From: Streptomyces hundungensis
GTDB taxonomy: Bacteria > Actinomycetota > Actinomycetes > Streptomycetales > Streptomycetaceae
DNA length: 64,000 nucleotides
Reading direction: 5' to 3'
NCBI RefSeq assembly: GCF_003627815.1
Contig: NZ_CP032698.1
Location: 6,324,001-6,388,000, forward strand
The notes under the pieces: generated by a model
What the model saw: the letters and a program-made list of their open reading frames with translations, nothing else
Told to the model about the DNA's origin: nothing
Database searches by the model: none
Program-made: the position numbers and the translations under genes
Part shown: positions 36,530 to 50,572 of the stretch, in pieces
How positions within the stretch are numbered: the stretch's first letter is position 1
Layout: each line of letters opens with the position of its first letter

Positions 36530-37819
36530 ATGTCTCACGAGAACGAGTTCTTCGTACCCGACCCAGAGGGTCAAGTCCCCAGCGCCGAAGGGTACTTCGG
36601 CGCGTACGGCGGCAAATTCATCCCCGAGGCGCTGGTCGCCGCGGTCGACGAGGTCGCCGTCGAGTACGACAAGGCCAAGCACGACCCCGCCTTCGCCGCC
36701 GAGCTCAACGAGCTCATGGTCAACTACACCGGCCGGCCCAGCGCCCTGACCGAGGTGCCCCGCTTCGCCGAACACGCGGGCGGCGCCCGGGTGTTCCTCA
36801 AGCGCGAGGACCTCAACCACACCGGCTCGCACAAGATCAACAACGTGCTCGGCCAGGCGCTGCTCACCAAGCGCATGGGCAAGACCCGCGTCATCGCCGA
36901 GACCGGAGCGGGCCAGCACGGCGTCGCCACCGCCACCGCCTGCGCCCTGTTCGGCCTCGACTGCACCATCTACATGGGCGAGATCGACACCCAGCGCCAG
37001 GCCCTGAACGTCGCCCGGATGCGGATGCTCGGCGCTGAAGTCATCCCCGTCGCCTCCGGCAGCCGCACCCTGAAGGACGCCATCAACGAGGCGTTCCGCG
37101 ACTGGGTCGCCAACGTCGACCGCACCCACTACCTCTTCGGGACGGTCGCCGGGCCGCACCCCTTCCCCGCGATGGTGCGCGACTTCCACCGGGTGATCGG
37201 CGTCGAGGCCCGCCGCCAGATCCTTCAGCGCGCGGGCCGGCTGCCCGACGCGGCGGTCGCCTGCGTGGGCGGCGGCTCGAACGCGATCGGCCTCTTCCAC
37301 GCCTTCATCCCGGACGCCTCCGTACGCCTCATCGGCTGCGAGCCCGCCGGGCACGGCGTGGAGAGCGGGGAGCACGCGGCGACCCTGACCGCGGGCGAGC
37401 CCGGCATCCTGCACGGCTCACGCTCCTACGTCCTCCAGGACGACGAGGGCCAGATCACCGAGCCCTACTCGATCTCGGCGGGCCTGGACTACCCGGGCAT
37501 CGGCCCCGAGCACTCCTACCTCAAGGACATCGGCCGCGGCGAGTACCACGCGGTCACCGATGACGCCGCGATGCAGGCGCTGCGGCTGCTCTCGCGCACC
37601 GAGGGCATCATCCCGGCGATCGAGTCGGCGCACGCGCTCGCGGGCGCGCTCGACGTCGGCAAGGAGCTCGGCAAGGACGGCCTGATCGTCATCAACCTGT
37701 CCGGCCGCGGCGACAAGGACATGGACACGGCCGCCCGCTACTTCGGCCTGTACGGCACCGACGCCGAGGTGGCCGCCGACGCCGCGGGCCTCGCCGAGAT
37801 CGAGGGAGACGCCAAGTGA
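36530..37819 (+). CDS. trpB: Tryptophan synthase beta subunit
   Basis: 429 aa from the ATG at 36530 ([14 protein letters not shown]), with GCGAGG upstream; longer frames run through the repeat and trpM. PLP enzyme condensing indole with serine. The PLP Lys lies in [16 protein letters not shown]; other motifs are [24 protein letters not shown] and [10 protein letters not shown]. Of usual length. trpA starts in its stop codon (GTGA). Confidence 0.97.
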   Translation: MSHENEFFVPDPEGQVPSAEGYFGAYGGKFIPEALVAAVDEVAVEYDKAKHDPAFAAELNELMVNYTGRPSALTEVPRFAEHAGGARVFLKREDLNHTGSHKINNVLGQALLTKRMGKTRVIAETGAGQHGVATATACALFGLDCTIYMGEIDTQRQALNVARMRMLGAEVIPVASGSRTLKDAINEAFRDWVANVDRTHYLFGTVAGPHPFPAMVRDFHRVIGVEARRQILQRAGRLPDAAVACVGGGSNAIGLFHAFIPDASVRLIGCEPAGHGVESGEHAATLTAGEPGILHGSRSYVLQDDEGQITEPYSISAGLDYPGIGPEHSYLKDIGRGEYHAVTDDAAMQALRLLSRTEGIIPAIESAHALAGALDVGKELGKDGLIVINLSGRGDKDMDTAARYFGLYGTDAEVAADAAGLAEIEGDAK

Positions 37820-38631
37820 GCGGGAACCTGACCCTGCTGGACGACACCCTCGCCCGAGCCAAGGCCGAGGACCGCGCAGCCCTCATCGCCTATCTGCCCG
37901 CCGGGTTCCCGACCGTCGACGGCGGCATCGAAGCGGTCAAGGCCGTCTTCGAGGGCGGCGCCGACATCGTCGAGGTGGGTCTGCCGCACAGCGACCCGGT
38001 CCTGGACGGCCCGGTCATCCAGACCGCCGACGACATCGCCCTCAAGGGCGGCGTGCGGATCGCCGACGTGCTGCGCACGGTCCGCGAGGCCCACGCGGCC
38101 ACCGGCAAGCCGGTCCTGGTCATGACGTACTGGAACCCCGTCGACCGCTACGGGGTGGAGCGCTTCACCGCCGAGCTCGCCGAGGCCGGCGGCGCCGGCT
38201 GCATCCTGCCCGACCTGCCGGTCCAGGAGGCCGGAGTGTGGCGCGAACACGCCGAGAAGCACGGTCTGGGCACGGTCTTCGTGGTCGCGCCCAGCAGCCG
38301 GGACGAGCGCCTCGCCACGATCACGGCGGCAGGCTCCGGCTTCGTCTACGCGGCTTCCCTGATGGGCGTCACGGGCACCCGGGAGTCGGTCGGCGCCTCG
38401 GCCGAGAACCTGGTGGGCCGCACCCGCGCCACCACCGACCTCCCGGTCTGTGTGGGCCTGGGCGTCTCCAACGCGGTCCAGGCCAAGGAGGTCGCCGCCT
38501 TCGCCGACGGCGTCATCGTCGGCTCGGCGTTCGTCAAGCTCATGCTGGACGCCCCCGACCACACGGCGGGCCTCACCGCCGTACGGGAACTGGCGGCCGA
38601 GCTCGCCGAGGGCGTTCGCAGGACGTCGTAG
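37816..38631 (+). CDS. trpA: Tryptophan synthase alpha subunit
   Basis: 271-aa TIM barrel that cleaves indole-3-glycerol phosphate and channels indole to TrpB. The catalytic Glu and Asp are in [16 protein letters not shown]; the phosphate loop is [13 protein letters not shown] and the C-terminal [13 protein letters not shown] is typical. GTG start overlaps the trpB stop. A 13-bp hairpin follows. Confidence 0.97.
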   Translation: MSGNLTLLDDTLARAKAEDRAALIAYLPAGFPTVDGGIEAVKAVFEGGADIVEVGLPHSDPVLDGPVIQTADDIALKGGVRIADVLRTVREAHAATGKPVLVMTYWNPVDRYGVERFTAELAEAGGAGCILPDLPVQEAGVWREHAEKHGLGTVFVVAPSSRDERLATITAAGSGFVYAASLMGVTGTRESVGASAENLVGRTRATTDLPVCVGLGVSNAVQAKEVAAFADGVIVGSAFVKLMLDAPDHTAGLTAVRELAAELAEGVRRTS

Positions 38632-38671
38632 CGCGCTCGTCGCACAGCTCACCCGTACGGGTGGAAGTCGG

Positions 38672-38701
38672 ACCGGGGAGGCACGAGCGTGCCTCCCCGG
38701 T
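38672..38701 (+). terminator. trp operon terminator
   Basis: Perfect 13-bp stem ACCGGGGAGGCAC / GTGCCTCCCCGGT with GAGC loop, 40 bp after trpA and just before the next gene's GTG. Confidence 0.8.
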
Positions 38702-38715
38702 TCGTTGCTGCGGGT

Positions 38716-39540
38716 GTGAGTGACAACAACCCCGATGCGAAAAGGGCCGCGCGCGACCGGCTCATCCAAGAACGCGAACAGCACAAGGCGGGAGAGCGCC
38801 GCCGACGGCAGCTGATCGTGGCCGGCGCCGTGGTCGGCGTGCTGGCCCTGGCCGCCGTGATCGGCGTGATCGCCGCCAACGCGGGCGGCAACGACAACGC
38901 CAAGGGCGCGAGCACCGCGGGCCCCGTCGTGGCCCCCACCGGGGCCGACGGCAAGGACGCCCTGGCCATCCCGGTCGGCGCCGTCGACGCCCCCTCCACG
39001 CTCGCCGTGTGGGAGGACTTCCGTTGCCCGGCCTGCGCCGCGTTCGAGAACGGAATGCGCTCCACCATTCACGAGCTGGAGACCAAGGGCCAGATCCGCG
39101 TCCAGTACCACCTGGCCACCCTCATCGACGACAAGACCCGGGGCGGCGGCTCGCTGCACGCGGCCAACGCGGCGGGCTGCGCGCAGGACGCGGGCAAGTT
39201 CCCCGCGTACCACGACGTCCTCTACACCAACCAGCCCGACGAGATGGACGACGCGTACGCGAAGAACGCCAAGCTGCTCGATCTGGCCACGAAGGTGCCG
39301 GGCCTGGACACGCCCGCCTTCCGCTCCTGCGTCGAGAACGGGACGCACAACAGCTGGGTCGTGAAGTCCAACGAGGCGTTCCAGGCGGGCCATTTCAACG
39401 GGACGCCGACCGTGCAGCTCAACGGCGAATCGATCTTCCCCACCAAGGGCAGCGAGCAGATCTCCCCGGCCGCCTTCAAGAAGTGGGTGGCCCAGGCCAA
39501 CAAGGGCAAGAAGGCCGGCAAGGCGAGCCCGGCCTCCTGA
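38716..39540 (+). CDS. Membrane-anchored DsbA-like protein (second copy)
   Basis: 274 aa from the GTG at 38716 (VSDNNPDAKRAARDRL); a GTG at 38689 is inside the trp terminator. Basic cytoplasmic N-terminus, one membrane helix (~33-55, IVAGAVVGVLALAAVIGVIA), then a DsbA-type domain with C-P-A-C in WEDFRCPACAAFE and cis-Pro loop NGTPTVQLNG. Extra Cys residues (GCAQDAG, RSCVENG) may form a structural disulfide. Same architecture as the protein at 5906-6715. lgt follows 80 bp downstream. Confidence 0.88.
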   Translation: MSDNNPDAKRAARDRLIQEREQHKAGERRRRQLIVAGAVVGVLALAAVIGVIAANAGGNDNAKGASTAGPVVAPTGADGKDALAIPVGAVDAPSTLAVWEDFRCPACAAFENGMRSTIHELETKGQIRVQYHLATLIDDKTRGGGSLHAANAAGCAQDAGKFPAYHDVLYTNQPDEMDDAYAKNAKLLDLATKVPGLDTPAFRSCVENGTHNSWVVKSNEAFQAGHFNGTPTVQLNGESIFPTKGSEQISPAAFKKWVAQANKGKKAGKASPAS

Positions 39541-39620
39541 GCGCGGGGGCCTCTCGTTACTCATAAGTTGCCGGGCGGGTTGCCGCTGCGCCCGCCCGGC
39601 ACGGTAGCGTCGTCCCTGCC

Positions 39621-40541
39621 ATGGAACTTGCCTTCATCCCCAGCCCGTCGACCGGTGTGATCCACCTCGGACCGATCCCGCTGCGCGGCTACGCCTTCTG
39701 CATCATCATCGGTGTCTTCGTCGCCGTCTGGTACGGCAACAAGCGGTGGGTCGCCCGCGGCGGCCGCCCCGGCACCGTCGCCGACATCGCCGTGTGGGCG
39801 GTGCCCTTCGGGCTCGTCGGCGGCCGGCTCTACCACGTCATCACCGACTACCAGCTGTACTTCGGCGAGGGTGAGGACTGGGTCGGCGCCTTCAAGATCT
39901 GGGAGGGCGGCCTCGGCATCTGGGGCGCCGTCGCGCTCGGCGCGGTCGGCGCCTGGATCGGCTGCCGCCGCCGCGGCATCCCGCTGCCCGCCTGGGCCGA
40001 CGTGCTGGCCCCCGGCCTCGCCTTCGCCCAGGCCATCGGGCGCTGGGGCAACTGGTTCAACCAGGAGCTGTACGGCCGGCCCACCGACGTGCCCTGGGCG
40101 CTGAAGATCAGCGAGGGCCCGAACCGGATCGCGGGCACCTACCACCCGACGTTCCTGTACGAGTCGCTGTGGTGCGTGGGCGTCGGCTTCCTGGTCATCT
40201 GGGCCGACCGCCGCTTCAAGCTCGGCCACGGCCGCGCCTTCGCGCTGTACGTCGCGGCGTACTGCGTGGGCCGGTTCTGGATCGAAGCCATGCGCGTGGA
40301 CGAGGCCCACCACATTCTCGGCGTGCGCCTGAACGACTGGACGGCGGGCCTCCTGTTCCTGCTGGCCGTGGCCTACATCGTGATCTCCACGAAGCTGCGG
40401 CCGGGCCGGGAGGAGATCATCGAGCCCGGCGCCCAGGACGACGAGAAGCCGGTGTCCCTGGACAAGGACGCCCCTTCGAGCTCCCCGGACGAGCCGAAGG
40501 CGGACTCGCTGGTCGCGAACCCGGACCCCAAGGAGGCCTGA
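39621..40541 (+). CDS. lgt: Prolipoprotein diacylglyceryl transferase
   Basis: 306 aa, about seven membrane helices. Transfers diacylglycerol to the lipobox Cys before LspA cleavage. Family motifs: PLRGYAFCIIIGVF, GGRLYHVITDYQLYF, the signature IGRWGNWFNQELYG, and HPTFLYESLW. The C-terminal 50 residues are acidic and disordered, usual in Streptomyces. Its partner lspA is at 620-1186. The following 680 bp are repeats. Confidence 0.96.
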   Translation: MELAFIPSPSTGVIHLGPIPLRGYAFCIIIGVFVAVWYGNKRWVARGGRPGTVADIAVWAVPFGLVGGRLYHVITDYQLYFGEGEDWVGAFKIWEGGLGIWGAVALGAVGAWIGCRRRGIPLPAWADVLAPGLAFAQAIGRWGNWFNQELYGRPTDVPWALKISEGPNRIAGTYHPTFLYESLWCVGVGFLVIWADRRFKLGHGRAFALYVAAYCVGRFWIEAMRVDEAHHILGVRLNDWTAGLLFLLAVAYIVISTKLRPGREEIIEPGAQDDEKPVSLDKDAPSSSPDEPKADSLVANPDPKEA

Positions 40542-40555
40542 CCCGCCGAGGCCCC

Positions 40556-40771
40556 TTGCCCACCCACCCGCCCGTGACGGGGATTGGATGGCCCGGCCCC
40601 TGGGGCTCCGCCCCAGACCCCACGGGTTTGCCCACCCACCCGCCCGTGACGGGGGTTGAAGGGTTCGGCCCCTGGGGCTGCGCCCCAGACCCCGAGGGTT
40701 TGCCCACCCGCCCGCCCGTGACGGGGTTGGGTGGTTCGGCCCCTGGGGCTGCGCCCCAGACCCCTGCGGGG
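40556..40771. repeat. 72-bp minisatellite, three tandem copies
   Basis: Units start at 40556, 40628 and 40700, each beginning TTGCCCACCC. They are over 85% alike by eye. Each carries two hairpins, CCCG-TGA-CGGG and CTGGGGC-TGC-GCCCCAG. Located straight after lgt, they may act together as a terminator array; the copy number is probably variable between strains. Confidence 0.88.
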
Positions 40772-41119
40772 GCTCCGCCCCCTGCACCCCCGTTCGCGCC
40801 TGAACGGCGCTCGTCCTCAATCTCCCCCAAGGCCTTAAGGGCCAGGGGGACCCCCATGACAGGCTGAGGTGCTGGCCAGCACCGAGTAGTTAGGGGCGCG
40901 GGGAACTGCGCGCCCAGCCACCCACGACCGGAAGACGAAAACGGGTTTTCTTGGGGGCGCGAGGAACGGCGCGAGAAGCGAGCACGGTCCGCAGGATCGA
41001 GAGGGTTCAGGGGCGCGGGGAACTGCGCGAGACGCGGGCACGGTCCGCACACGACGTCGGGTTTCAGGGGCGCGGGGAACTGCGCGACCAGCCACGCACG
41101 GCCCGCAGCCGAGAAGCAG
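40772..41119. repeat. Composite dispersed repeat with four near-57-bp units
   Basis: Begins with GGGGGCTCCGCCCCCTGC and a GTTCGCGCCTGAACGGCGC / CTCGTCCTCAATC segment, then four GGGGCGCGGGGAACTGCGCG-type units near 40893, 40953, 41009 and 41066. The first ~150 bp are repeated in inverted orientation at 49590-49735. No open frame with coding character is visible in 40542-41225; 41120-41225 is GC-rich terminator-like sequence (GGGGGCCGCGCCCCCG) after rbsK. Confidence 0.8.
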
Positions 41120-41225
41120 CCCCTCCGGCGTTTGAGGAGCGGGGGTTCGGGGGCCGCGCCCCCGCGGTCCCGGTCGGCACGAACAACCCCGGCCCGCCCC
41201 AAAAACCCCCCACCCCCCGGAGGGG

Positions 41226-42113
41226 CTACGCGTCGATCTCCCCCCGATACGGCATGGACGTCGCCGCCCCCGCCCGCTGCACCGACAGCGCCGCCGCACT
41301 GGACGCCCAGGTGAGCGCGTCGATCATCGGGCGGCCCTCGGCGAGGGCCACCGCGAGGGCGCCCACGAAGGTGTCACCCGCACCCGTCGTGTCCACCGCG
41401 GTGACCGGCGGCGCCAGCACGGCCACCGGCTCCGACTGCGCCCGGGACGCGTACAGGCAGCCCCGCGCGCCCAGCGTGATCACGACCTCCGGCACCTGCG
41501 CGAGCAGCGCCTCGGCCGCGCGCTGGGGGTCGCCCGAGATGCCGGTGAGGGTGGCGGCCTCGTGCTCGTTGGGCACCAACAGGTCGGTGGCGGCGAGGAG
41601 TTGGGAGGGCAGCGGCTGGGCGGGCGCGGGGGTCAGGATCGTACGGACCCCGTTGCGCCGGGCCACCTCGGCGCCCTCAAGGACCGCGCTCATCGGCAGT
41701 TCCAGCTGGAGCAGCAGGGACCGGGCCTCGGCGATCACCGCGCGGTCGGCGTGGCTGAGCGAGGTGACCGATCCGTTGGCGCCGGGGATGACGACGATCG
41801 AGTTCGCCCCGTCGCGGTCGACCACGATGTGGGCGGTGCCGGTGGGTCCCTCGGTGGTGCGCAGCAGATCGATGTCGACGCCGGAGCCTTCGAGCGTGGC
41901 GCGCAGCCGCCGGCCGAAGTCGTCCGTGCCGACCGCCCCGATCATCGCGACCTCCGCCCCGGCCCGGGCGGCGGCGACGGCCTGGTTGGCGCCCTTGCCG
42001 CCGGGGATGGTGCGGAACTCGTGTCCCGTGACGGTCTCGCCGCTGCGGGGCGCGGTCGTGACGTAGGCGACGAGGTCCATGTTGGTGCTGCCGAGCACGG
42101 TGATCCGGGTCAT
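41226..42113 (-). CDS. rbsK: Ribokinase (PfkB family)
   Basis: 295 aa. N-terminal GSTNMDLVAYV and GGKGANQAVAAARAG are the ribokinase substrate-binding motifs; the C-terminal signature DTTGAGDTFVGALAVALAEG holds the anion hole and catalytic Asp. Phosphorylates D-ribose with ATP. No ribose transporter or repressor lies beside it. It is transcribed toward the repeat-filled spacer and away from the VIT1 gene. Confidence 0.9.
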   Translation of the reverse strand: MTRITVLGSTNMDLVAYVTTAPRSGETVTGHEFRTIPGGKGANQAVAAARAGAEVAMIGAVGTDDFGRRLRATLEGSGVDIDLLRTTEGPTGTAHIVVDRDGANSIVVIPGANGSVTSLSHADRAVIAEARSLLLQLELPMSAVLEGAEVARRNGVRTILTPAPAQPLPSQLLAATDLLVPNEHEAATLTGISGDPQRAAEALLAQVPEVVITLGARGCLYASRAQSEPVAVLAPPVTAVDTTGAGDTFVGALAVALAEGRPMIDALTWASSAAALSVQRAGAATSMPYRGEIDA

Positions 42114-42196
42114 GCCGGGATTGTCTCCCGAGGGGGGCCGGTCATGTGACCGCGAGCGGCCCGGCGCGTTGGTCGGGGCGGCCCCCGAAGCCCGTC

Positions 42197-42233
42197 CCAG
42201 GTGAGCCCAACCTCACTAAGTAAGGCCTTGCTT
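42197..42233. promoter_or_regulatory. IdeR/DmdR1-type iron box plus adjacent dyad
   Basis: AGGTGAGCCCAACCT (core of 42197-42215) keeps the AGGT-n7-ACCT symmetry of the DtxR/IdeR/DmdR1 box and matches 14 of 19 positions of the TWAGGTWAGSCTWACCTWA consensus. An almost perfect dyad, AAGTAAGGCCTTGCTT (42218-42233), follows immediately. Both lie 94-130 bp upstream of the Fe/Mn transporter gene. Confidence 0.6.
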
Positions 42234-42326
42234 GCTGGCGCGGCCCTTACATCGAGCGTAGTTTCGAGGGTGTTGAGGGGGCGCGGGACGCCAACGGTGC
42301 CCGCTGCTGGAAGCAAGGGGATAGCT

Positions 42327-43058
42327 GTGTCCATCATCGATACCGACGCCACGCTGCACGAGGCGCACCGCGACAACCACACCCACCGCGATGTCAACGG
42401 TGGTTGGCTGCGCCCGGCCGTGTTCGGCGCGATGGACGGCCTGGTCTCCAACCTCGCCCTGATGACGGGTGTCGCCGGTGGCGAGGTCTCGCACCGCACG
42501 ATCGTCATCACCGGCCTCGCAGGCCTCGCGGCCGGCGCCTTCTCGATGGCGGCCGGCGAGTACACCTCGGTCGCCTCGCAGCGCGAGCTCGTCGAGGCCG
42601 AACTCGCCGTCGAGCGGCGGGAGTTGCGCAAGCACCCGGCCGACGAGGAGCGCGAGCTCGCCGAGTTGTACATGTCGCGCGGCGTCGAGCCGGAGCTGGC
42701 CCGCGAGGTCGCCCGGCAGCTGTCGCGCGACCCCGAGCAGGCGCTGGAGATCCACGCCCGCGAGGAGCTCGGCATCGACCCCTCCGACCTGCCCTCGCCC
42801 ACGGTGGCCGCGGTCTCCTCCTTCGCCTCCTTCGCGCTGGGCGCGCTGCTGCCCCTGCTGCCGTACCTGCTCGGCGCGTCCGCGCTGTGGCCGGCGGTGC
42901 TGCTCGCGCTCGTGGGTCTCTTCGGGTGCGGCGCGGTGGTGGCCAAGGTGACGGCCCGCTCGTGGTGGTTCAGCGGCGTGCGCCAGTTGGCCCTCGGCGG
43001 TGCGGCGGCCGCCCTCACCTTCGGGATCGGCACCTTCTTCGGGACCGCCATCGGCTGA
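42327..43058 (+). CDS. VIT1/CCC1-family Fe2+/Mn2+ transporter
   Basis: 243 aa from the GTG at 42327, preceded by AAGGGG. Five membrane helices with the family motifs AVFGAMDGLVSNLALMTGV, AGAFSMAAGEYTSVASQREL and, after the cytoplasmic metal-binding helical region (residues ~85-140, Glu-rich: EERELAELYMSRGVEPELA), FALGALLPLLPYLL. Exports or sequesters Fe2+ or Mn2+. The upstream iron box suggests iron-dependent control, fitting a detoxification role. Confidence 0.92.
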   Translation: MSIIDTDATLHEAHRDNHTHRDVNGGWLRPAVFGAMDGLVSNLALMTGVAGGEVSHRTIVITGLAGLAAGAFSMAAGEYTSVASQRELVEAELAVERRELRKHPADEERELAELYMSRGVEPELAREVARQLSRDPEQALEIHAREELGIDPSDLPSPTVAAVSSFASFALGALLPLLPYLLGASALWPAVLLALVGLFGCGAVVAKVTARSWWFSGVRQLALGGAAAALTFGIGTFFGTAIG

Positions 43059-43096
43059 CGAACGGCCCCTCGCTCGGGGGCTTCACGCGGGGACAG

Positions 43097-43132
43097 CACA
43101 CGGGGCGGCGCCACTCGGCGCCGCCCCGTGTG
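43097..43132 (+). terminator. Terminator after the VIT1-family gene
   Basis: Perfect 16-bp stem CACACGGGGCGGCGCC / GGCGCCGCCCCGTGTG with ACTC loop, 38 bp after the stop. Confidence 0.85.
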
Positions 43133-43204
43133 ACATACGTCCTGCGCGTCGCGGCCCCCTGGGCCGTAGAATGACGGAGTATGCAGAGGCCCACATAACT
43201 AATC

Positions 43205-43242
43205 GTTACTCGGCGGTTTCACACCTGTAACCGCCGGGCATA
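43205..43242 (-). promoter_or_regulatory. GlnR-like box upstream of gltBD
   Basis: Read on the minus strand, 43231-43205 is GTTAC-n6-GAAAC-n6-GTAAC: a perfect GTNAC-n6-GAAAC half box plus a third element at 11-bp spacing, as in the Streptomyces GlnR consensus. The same bases form an inverted repeat CGGCGGTT (43211-43218) / AACCGCCG (43229-43236). It lies about 200 bp before the gltB ATG. The rest of the 43133-43433 leader shows no coding frame. Confidence 0.55.
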
Positions 43243-43433
43243 GGCCGTACACACCCGAGAACCGCACTCCTGTGCGCCCCCGTGGGCAACGAAGCCCGCA
43301 GCCGGGTGTCCGCATGTTGGAATGCACTATCCGGTTCCCGAGATACGTTCCATCATGTAACCTGCACCAAATTTCGCAGAGGGCCAACGTCGTCCCTCGG
43401 CAAGCACATGCCACGACGACGACGGGAGAGCCG

Positions 43434-48009
<4,576 letters not shown>

Positions 48010-48017
<8 letters not shown>

Positions 48018-49470
48018 CCCCAAGGGCTTCCTGACCACCGGCCGCGAGGTCGCCAAGACCCGCCCGGTGGGCGAGCGCCTCAAGGACTGGAACGAGGTCT
48101 ACGTTCCCGGCTCCCTGCTGCCGATCATCAGCAAGCAGGCCGGGCGCTGCATGGACTGCGGCATCCCGTTCTGCCACAACGGCTGTCCGCTGGGGAACCT
48201 GATCCCCGAGTGGAACGACTACGCCTACCGCGAGGACTGGGGGGCCGCCTCCGAGCGGCTGCACGCCACCAACAACTTCCCCGAGTTCACCGGACGGCTC
48301 TGCCCGGCCCCGTGCGAGTCGGCGTGTGTGCTCGGCATCAACCAGCCCGCCGTCACCATCAAGAACGTCGAAGTCTCCATCATCGACAAGGCGTGGGACA
48401 CGGGTGACGTCAAGCCGCAGGCGCCCGAGCGCCTGTCCGGCAAGACCGTCGCGGTCATCGGCTCGGGCCCGGCGGGCCTGGCCGCCGCCCAGCAGCTGAC
48501 CCGGGCGGGCCACACGGTCGCCGTGTACGAGCGCGCCGACCGCATCGGCGGCCTGCTGCGCTACGGCATCCCCGAGTTCAAGATGGAGAAGGTGCACATC
48601 AACCGCCGCATCGAGCAGATGCGCGCGGAGGGCACCAAGTTCCGCACCGAGATCGAGATCGGCCGCGACATCGACGCCGCCAAGCTGCGCAAGCGCTACG
48701 ACGCGGTCGTCATCGCGGCCGGCGCCACCGTCTCGCGCGACCTGCCGGTACCGGGCCGCGAGCTGAACGGCATCCACTTCGCGATGGAGTACCTGCCGCT
48801 CGCCAACAAGGTGCAGGAGGGCGACTTCGTGGCGCCCCCCATCACCGCCGAGGGCAAGCACGTCGTGGTCATCGGCGGCGGCGACACCGGCGCGGACTGC
48901 GTGGGCACCGCCCACCGCCAGGGCGCTGCCTCCGTCACCCAGCTGGAGATCATGCCGAGGCCGGGCGACGAGCGGAACCCCGGCCAGCCCTGGCCGACGT
49001 TCCCCATGCTCTACAAGGTGACCTCCGCGCACGAGGAGGGCGGCGAGCGGGTCTACTCCGTCTCGACCACCCACTTCGAGGGCGACGAGGACGGCAACGT
49101 GCAGTCGCTGCACCTCACCGAGGTCGAGTTCATCGACGGCAAGCTGACCCCCAAGCCCGGCACCGAGCGGTCCATCCCCGCCCAGCTCGTCACCCTGGCC
49201 ATGGGCTTCACCGGTACCGACCAGGCCAACGGCCTCGTGGCGCAGTTCGGCCTCGAACTGGACGCGCGCGGTAACGTGGCCCGTGACGCGGACTTCGCGA
49301 CCAACGTCGACGGCGTCTTCGTCGCCGGTGACGCGGGCCGCGGCCAGTCCCTGATCGTCTGGGCGATCGCCGAAGGCCGTTCCGCGGCCCGCGGTGTCGA
49401 CCGCTACCTGACCGGTGCGAGCGACCTGCCCGCGCCGATCCGCCCCACGGACCGTGCCCTGACGGTCTGA
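48010..49470 (+). CDS. gltD: Glutamate synthase small (beta) subunit
   Basis: 486 aa, overlapping the gltB end by 8 bases. The N-terminus binds 4Fe-4S clusters through Cys motifs [14 protein letters not shown] and [10 protein letters not shown]; two Rossmann folds follow, for FAD ([15 protein letters not shown]) and NADPH ([15 protein letters not shown]). The late motif [19 protein letters not shown] is conserved. Transfers electrons from NADPH to GltB. A long-armed hairpin follows. Confidence 0.97.
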
Positions 49471-49507
49471 CCCCACGACGTCCCGTACAACGACGTGCGG
49501 AACTGAC

Positions 49508-49553
49508 CGACGCCCGCCCCACTGTCCCCGACCGGACGACTGGGCGGGCGTCG
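49508..49553 (+). terminator. gltBD terminator
   Basis: Twelve-base stem CGACGCCCGCCC / GGGCGGGCGTCG (49508-49519 with 49542-49553), loop of 22 nt, 37 bp after gltD. Confidence 0.7.
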
Positions 49554-49589
49554 CGGCGCGCACGGCCGCCCTTACCCCCAGCCCACACG

Positions 49590-49735
49590 TGGCCGCCCGC
49601 GCAGTTCCCCGCGCCCCTTAACTGCCCGGTGCTGGTCAGCATGGGCATACCTAGCCCGTCCGGCGATTGAGGACGAGCGCCCTTTAGGCGCGAACGGGGG
49701 TGCAGGGGGCGGAGCCCCCGCTCGGGAGGGGTGCT
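49590..49735. repeat. Inverted copy of the composite dispersed repeat
   Basis: Reverse-complement of the element at 40772-40921: GCGCAGTTCCCCGCGCCCC, then a GGTGCTGGTCAGCA segment, CCGTCCGGCGATTGAGGACG, GCGCGAACGGGGGTGCAGG and GGGGGCGGAGCCCCCGC in the mirrored order. It fills the gap between the gltD terminator and the LysE gene; no gene is visible in 49471-49799. Confidence 0.82.
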
Positions 49736-49799
49736 GGTGGCACAGTGGTGGCGGCAGGGGCCGGACCGGCCGGCCCGTCCGTCAAGGGAGCCTCGTCTC

Positions 49800-50423
49800 A
49801 TGGGTGTTGAGTTCTTGATCACCGCGTTCATCATCGTGGTCGCGCCGGGAACCGGCGCGGTGTACACCGTCGGCACAGGCCTGACCCGCGGGTTCCGCAT
49901 GTCCGTGGTGGCAGCCTTCGGCTGCACCCTCGGCATCGTCCCGCACCTGGCCGCCGCGATCGCGGGCCTCGCCGCCGTCCTGCACACCAGCGCCGTGGCC
50001 TTCGCGAGCTTCAAGTGGGCCGGCGTCTGCTATCTGCTCTATCTCGCCTGGGCGACCCTGCGTGAGAAGGGCGCGATGAGAATCGACGTGCAGGACGGCG
50101 GCGAGCCGCAGGAGCGTTCGTCGGCGCAAGTCACCTGGACGGCCATCCTGATCAACTTCCTCAACCCGAAGCTGTCCATGTTCTTCCTGGCGTTCCTGCC
50201 CCAGTTCGTCCCGGCCGACAGCGCCCACTCGCTCGTGCCCATGCTCGAACTCTCCGCCGTCTTCATGGCCATGACGTTCGTCGTCTTCGTGGTCTACGGT
50301 GCCTTCGCGGCCGGCGTGCGCGACCGCATCATCTCCCGCCCCAAGGTGCTGGCCTGGATGCGCCGGACCTTCGCCGTGGCCTTCGTGGGCCTCGGCCTGA
50401 AACTGGCCGACGCCAGCCGCTGA
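49800..50423 (+). CDS. LysE/RhtB-family amino-acid exporter
   Basis: 207 aa from the ATG at 49800, preceded by AAGGGAG. Six hydrophobic segments; family motifs VVAPGTGAVYTVGTGLTRG (residues ~15-34) and FLNPKLSMFFLAFLPQFV. Probably exports an amino acid or a homoserine/threonine-like compound. The neighbour gltBD makes a glutamate link possible but unproven. Confidence 0.9.
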   Translation: MGVEFLITAFIIVVAPGTGAVYTVGTGLTRGFRMSVVAAFGCTLGIVPHLAAAIAGLAAVLHTSAVAFASFKWAGVCYLLYLAWATLREKGAMRIDVQDGGEPQERSSAQVTWTAILINFLNPKLSMFFLAFLPQFVPADSAHSLVPMLELSAVFMAMTFVVFVVYGAFAAGVRDRIISRPKVLAWMRRTFAVAFVGLGLKLADASR

Positions 50424-50572
50424 CCCACGGGCCGCGCGCCTCCAACGGCCGCGCGGCCCTTGAGAGCAGGGCCAGGGCAGGGCCGGGGCCGGGGCAAGGC
50501 CACTGCGCGCCCATGAGGTGGCGTACCCTCGGCACTCCCGACCCGTCGGACGGCGAGCGAACGGAGAGGCGC

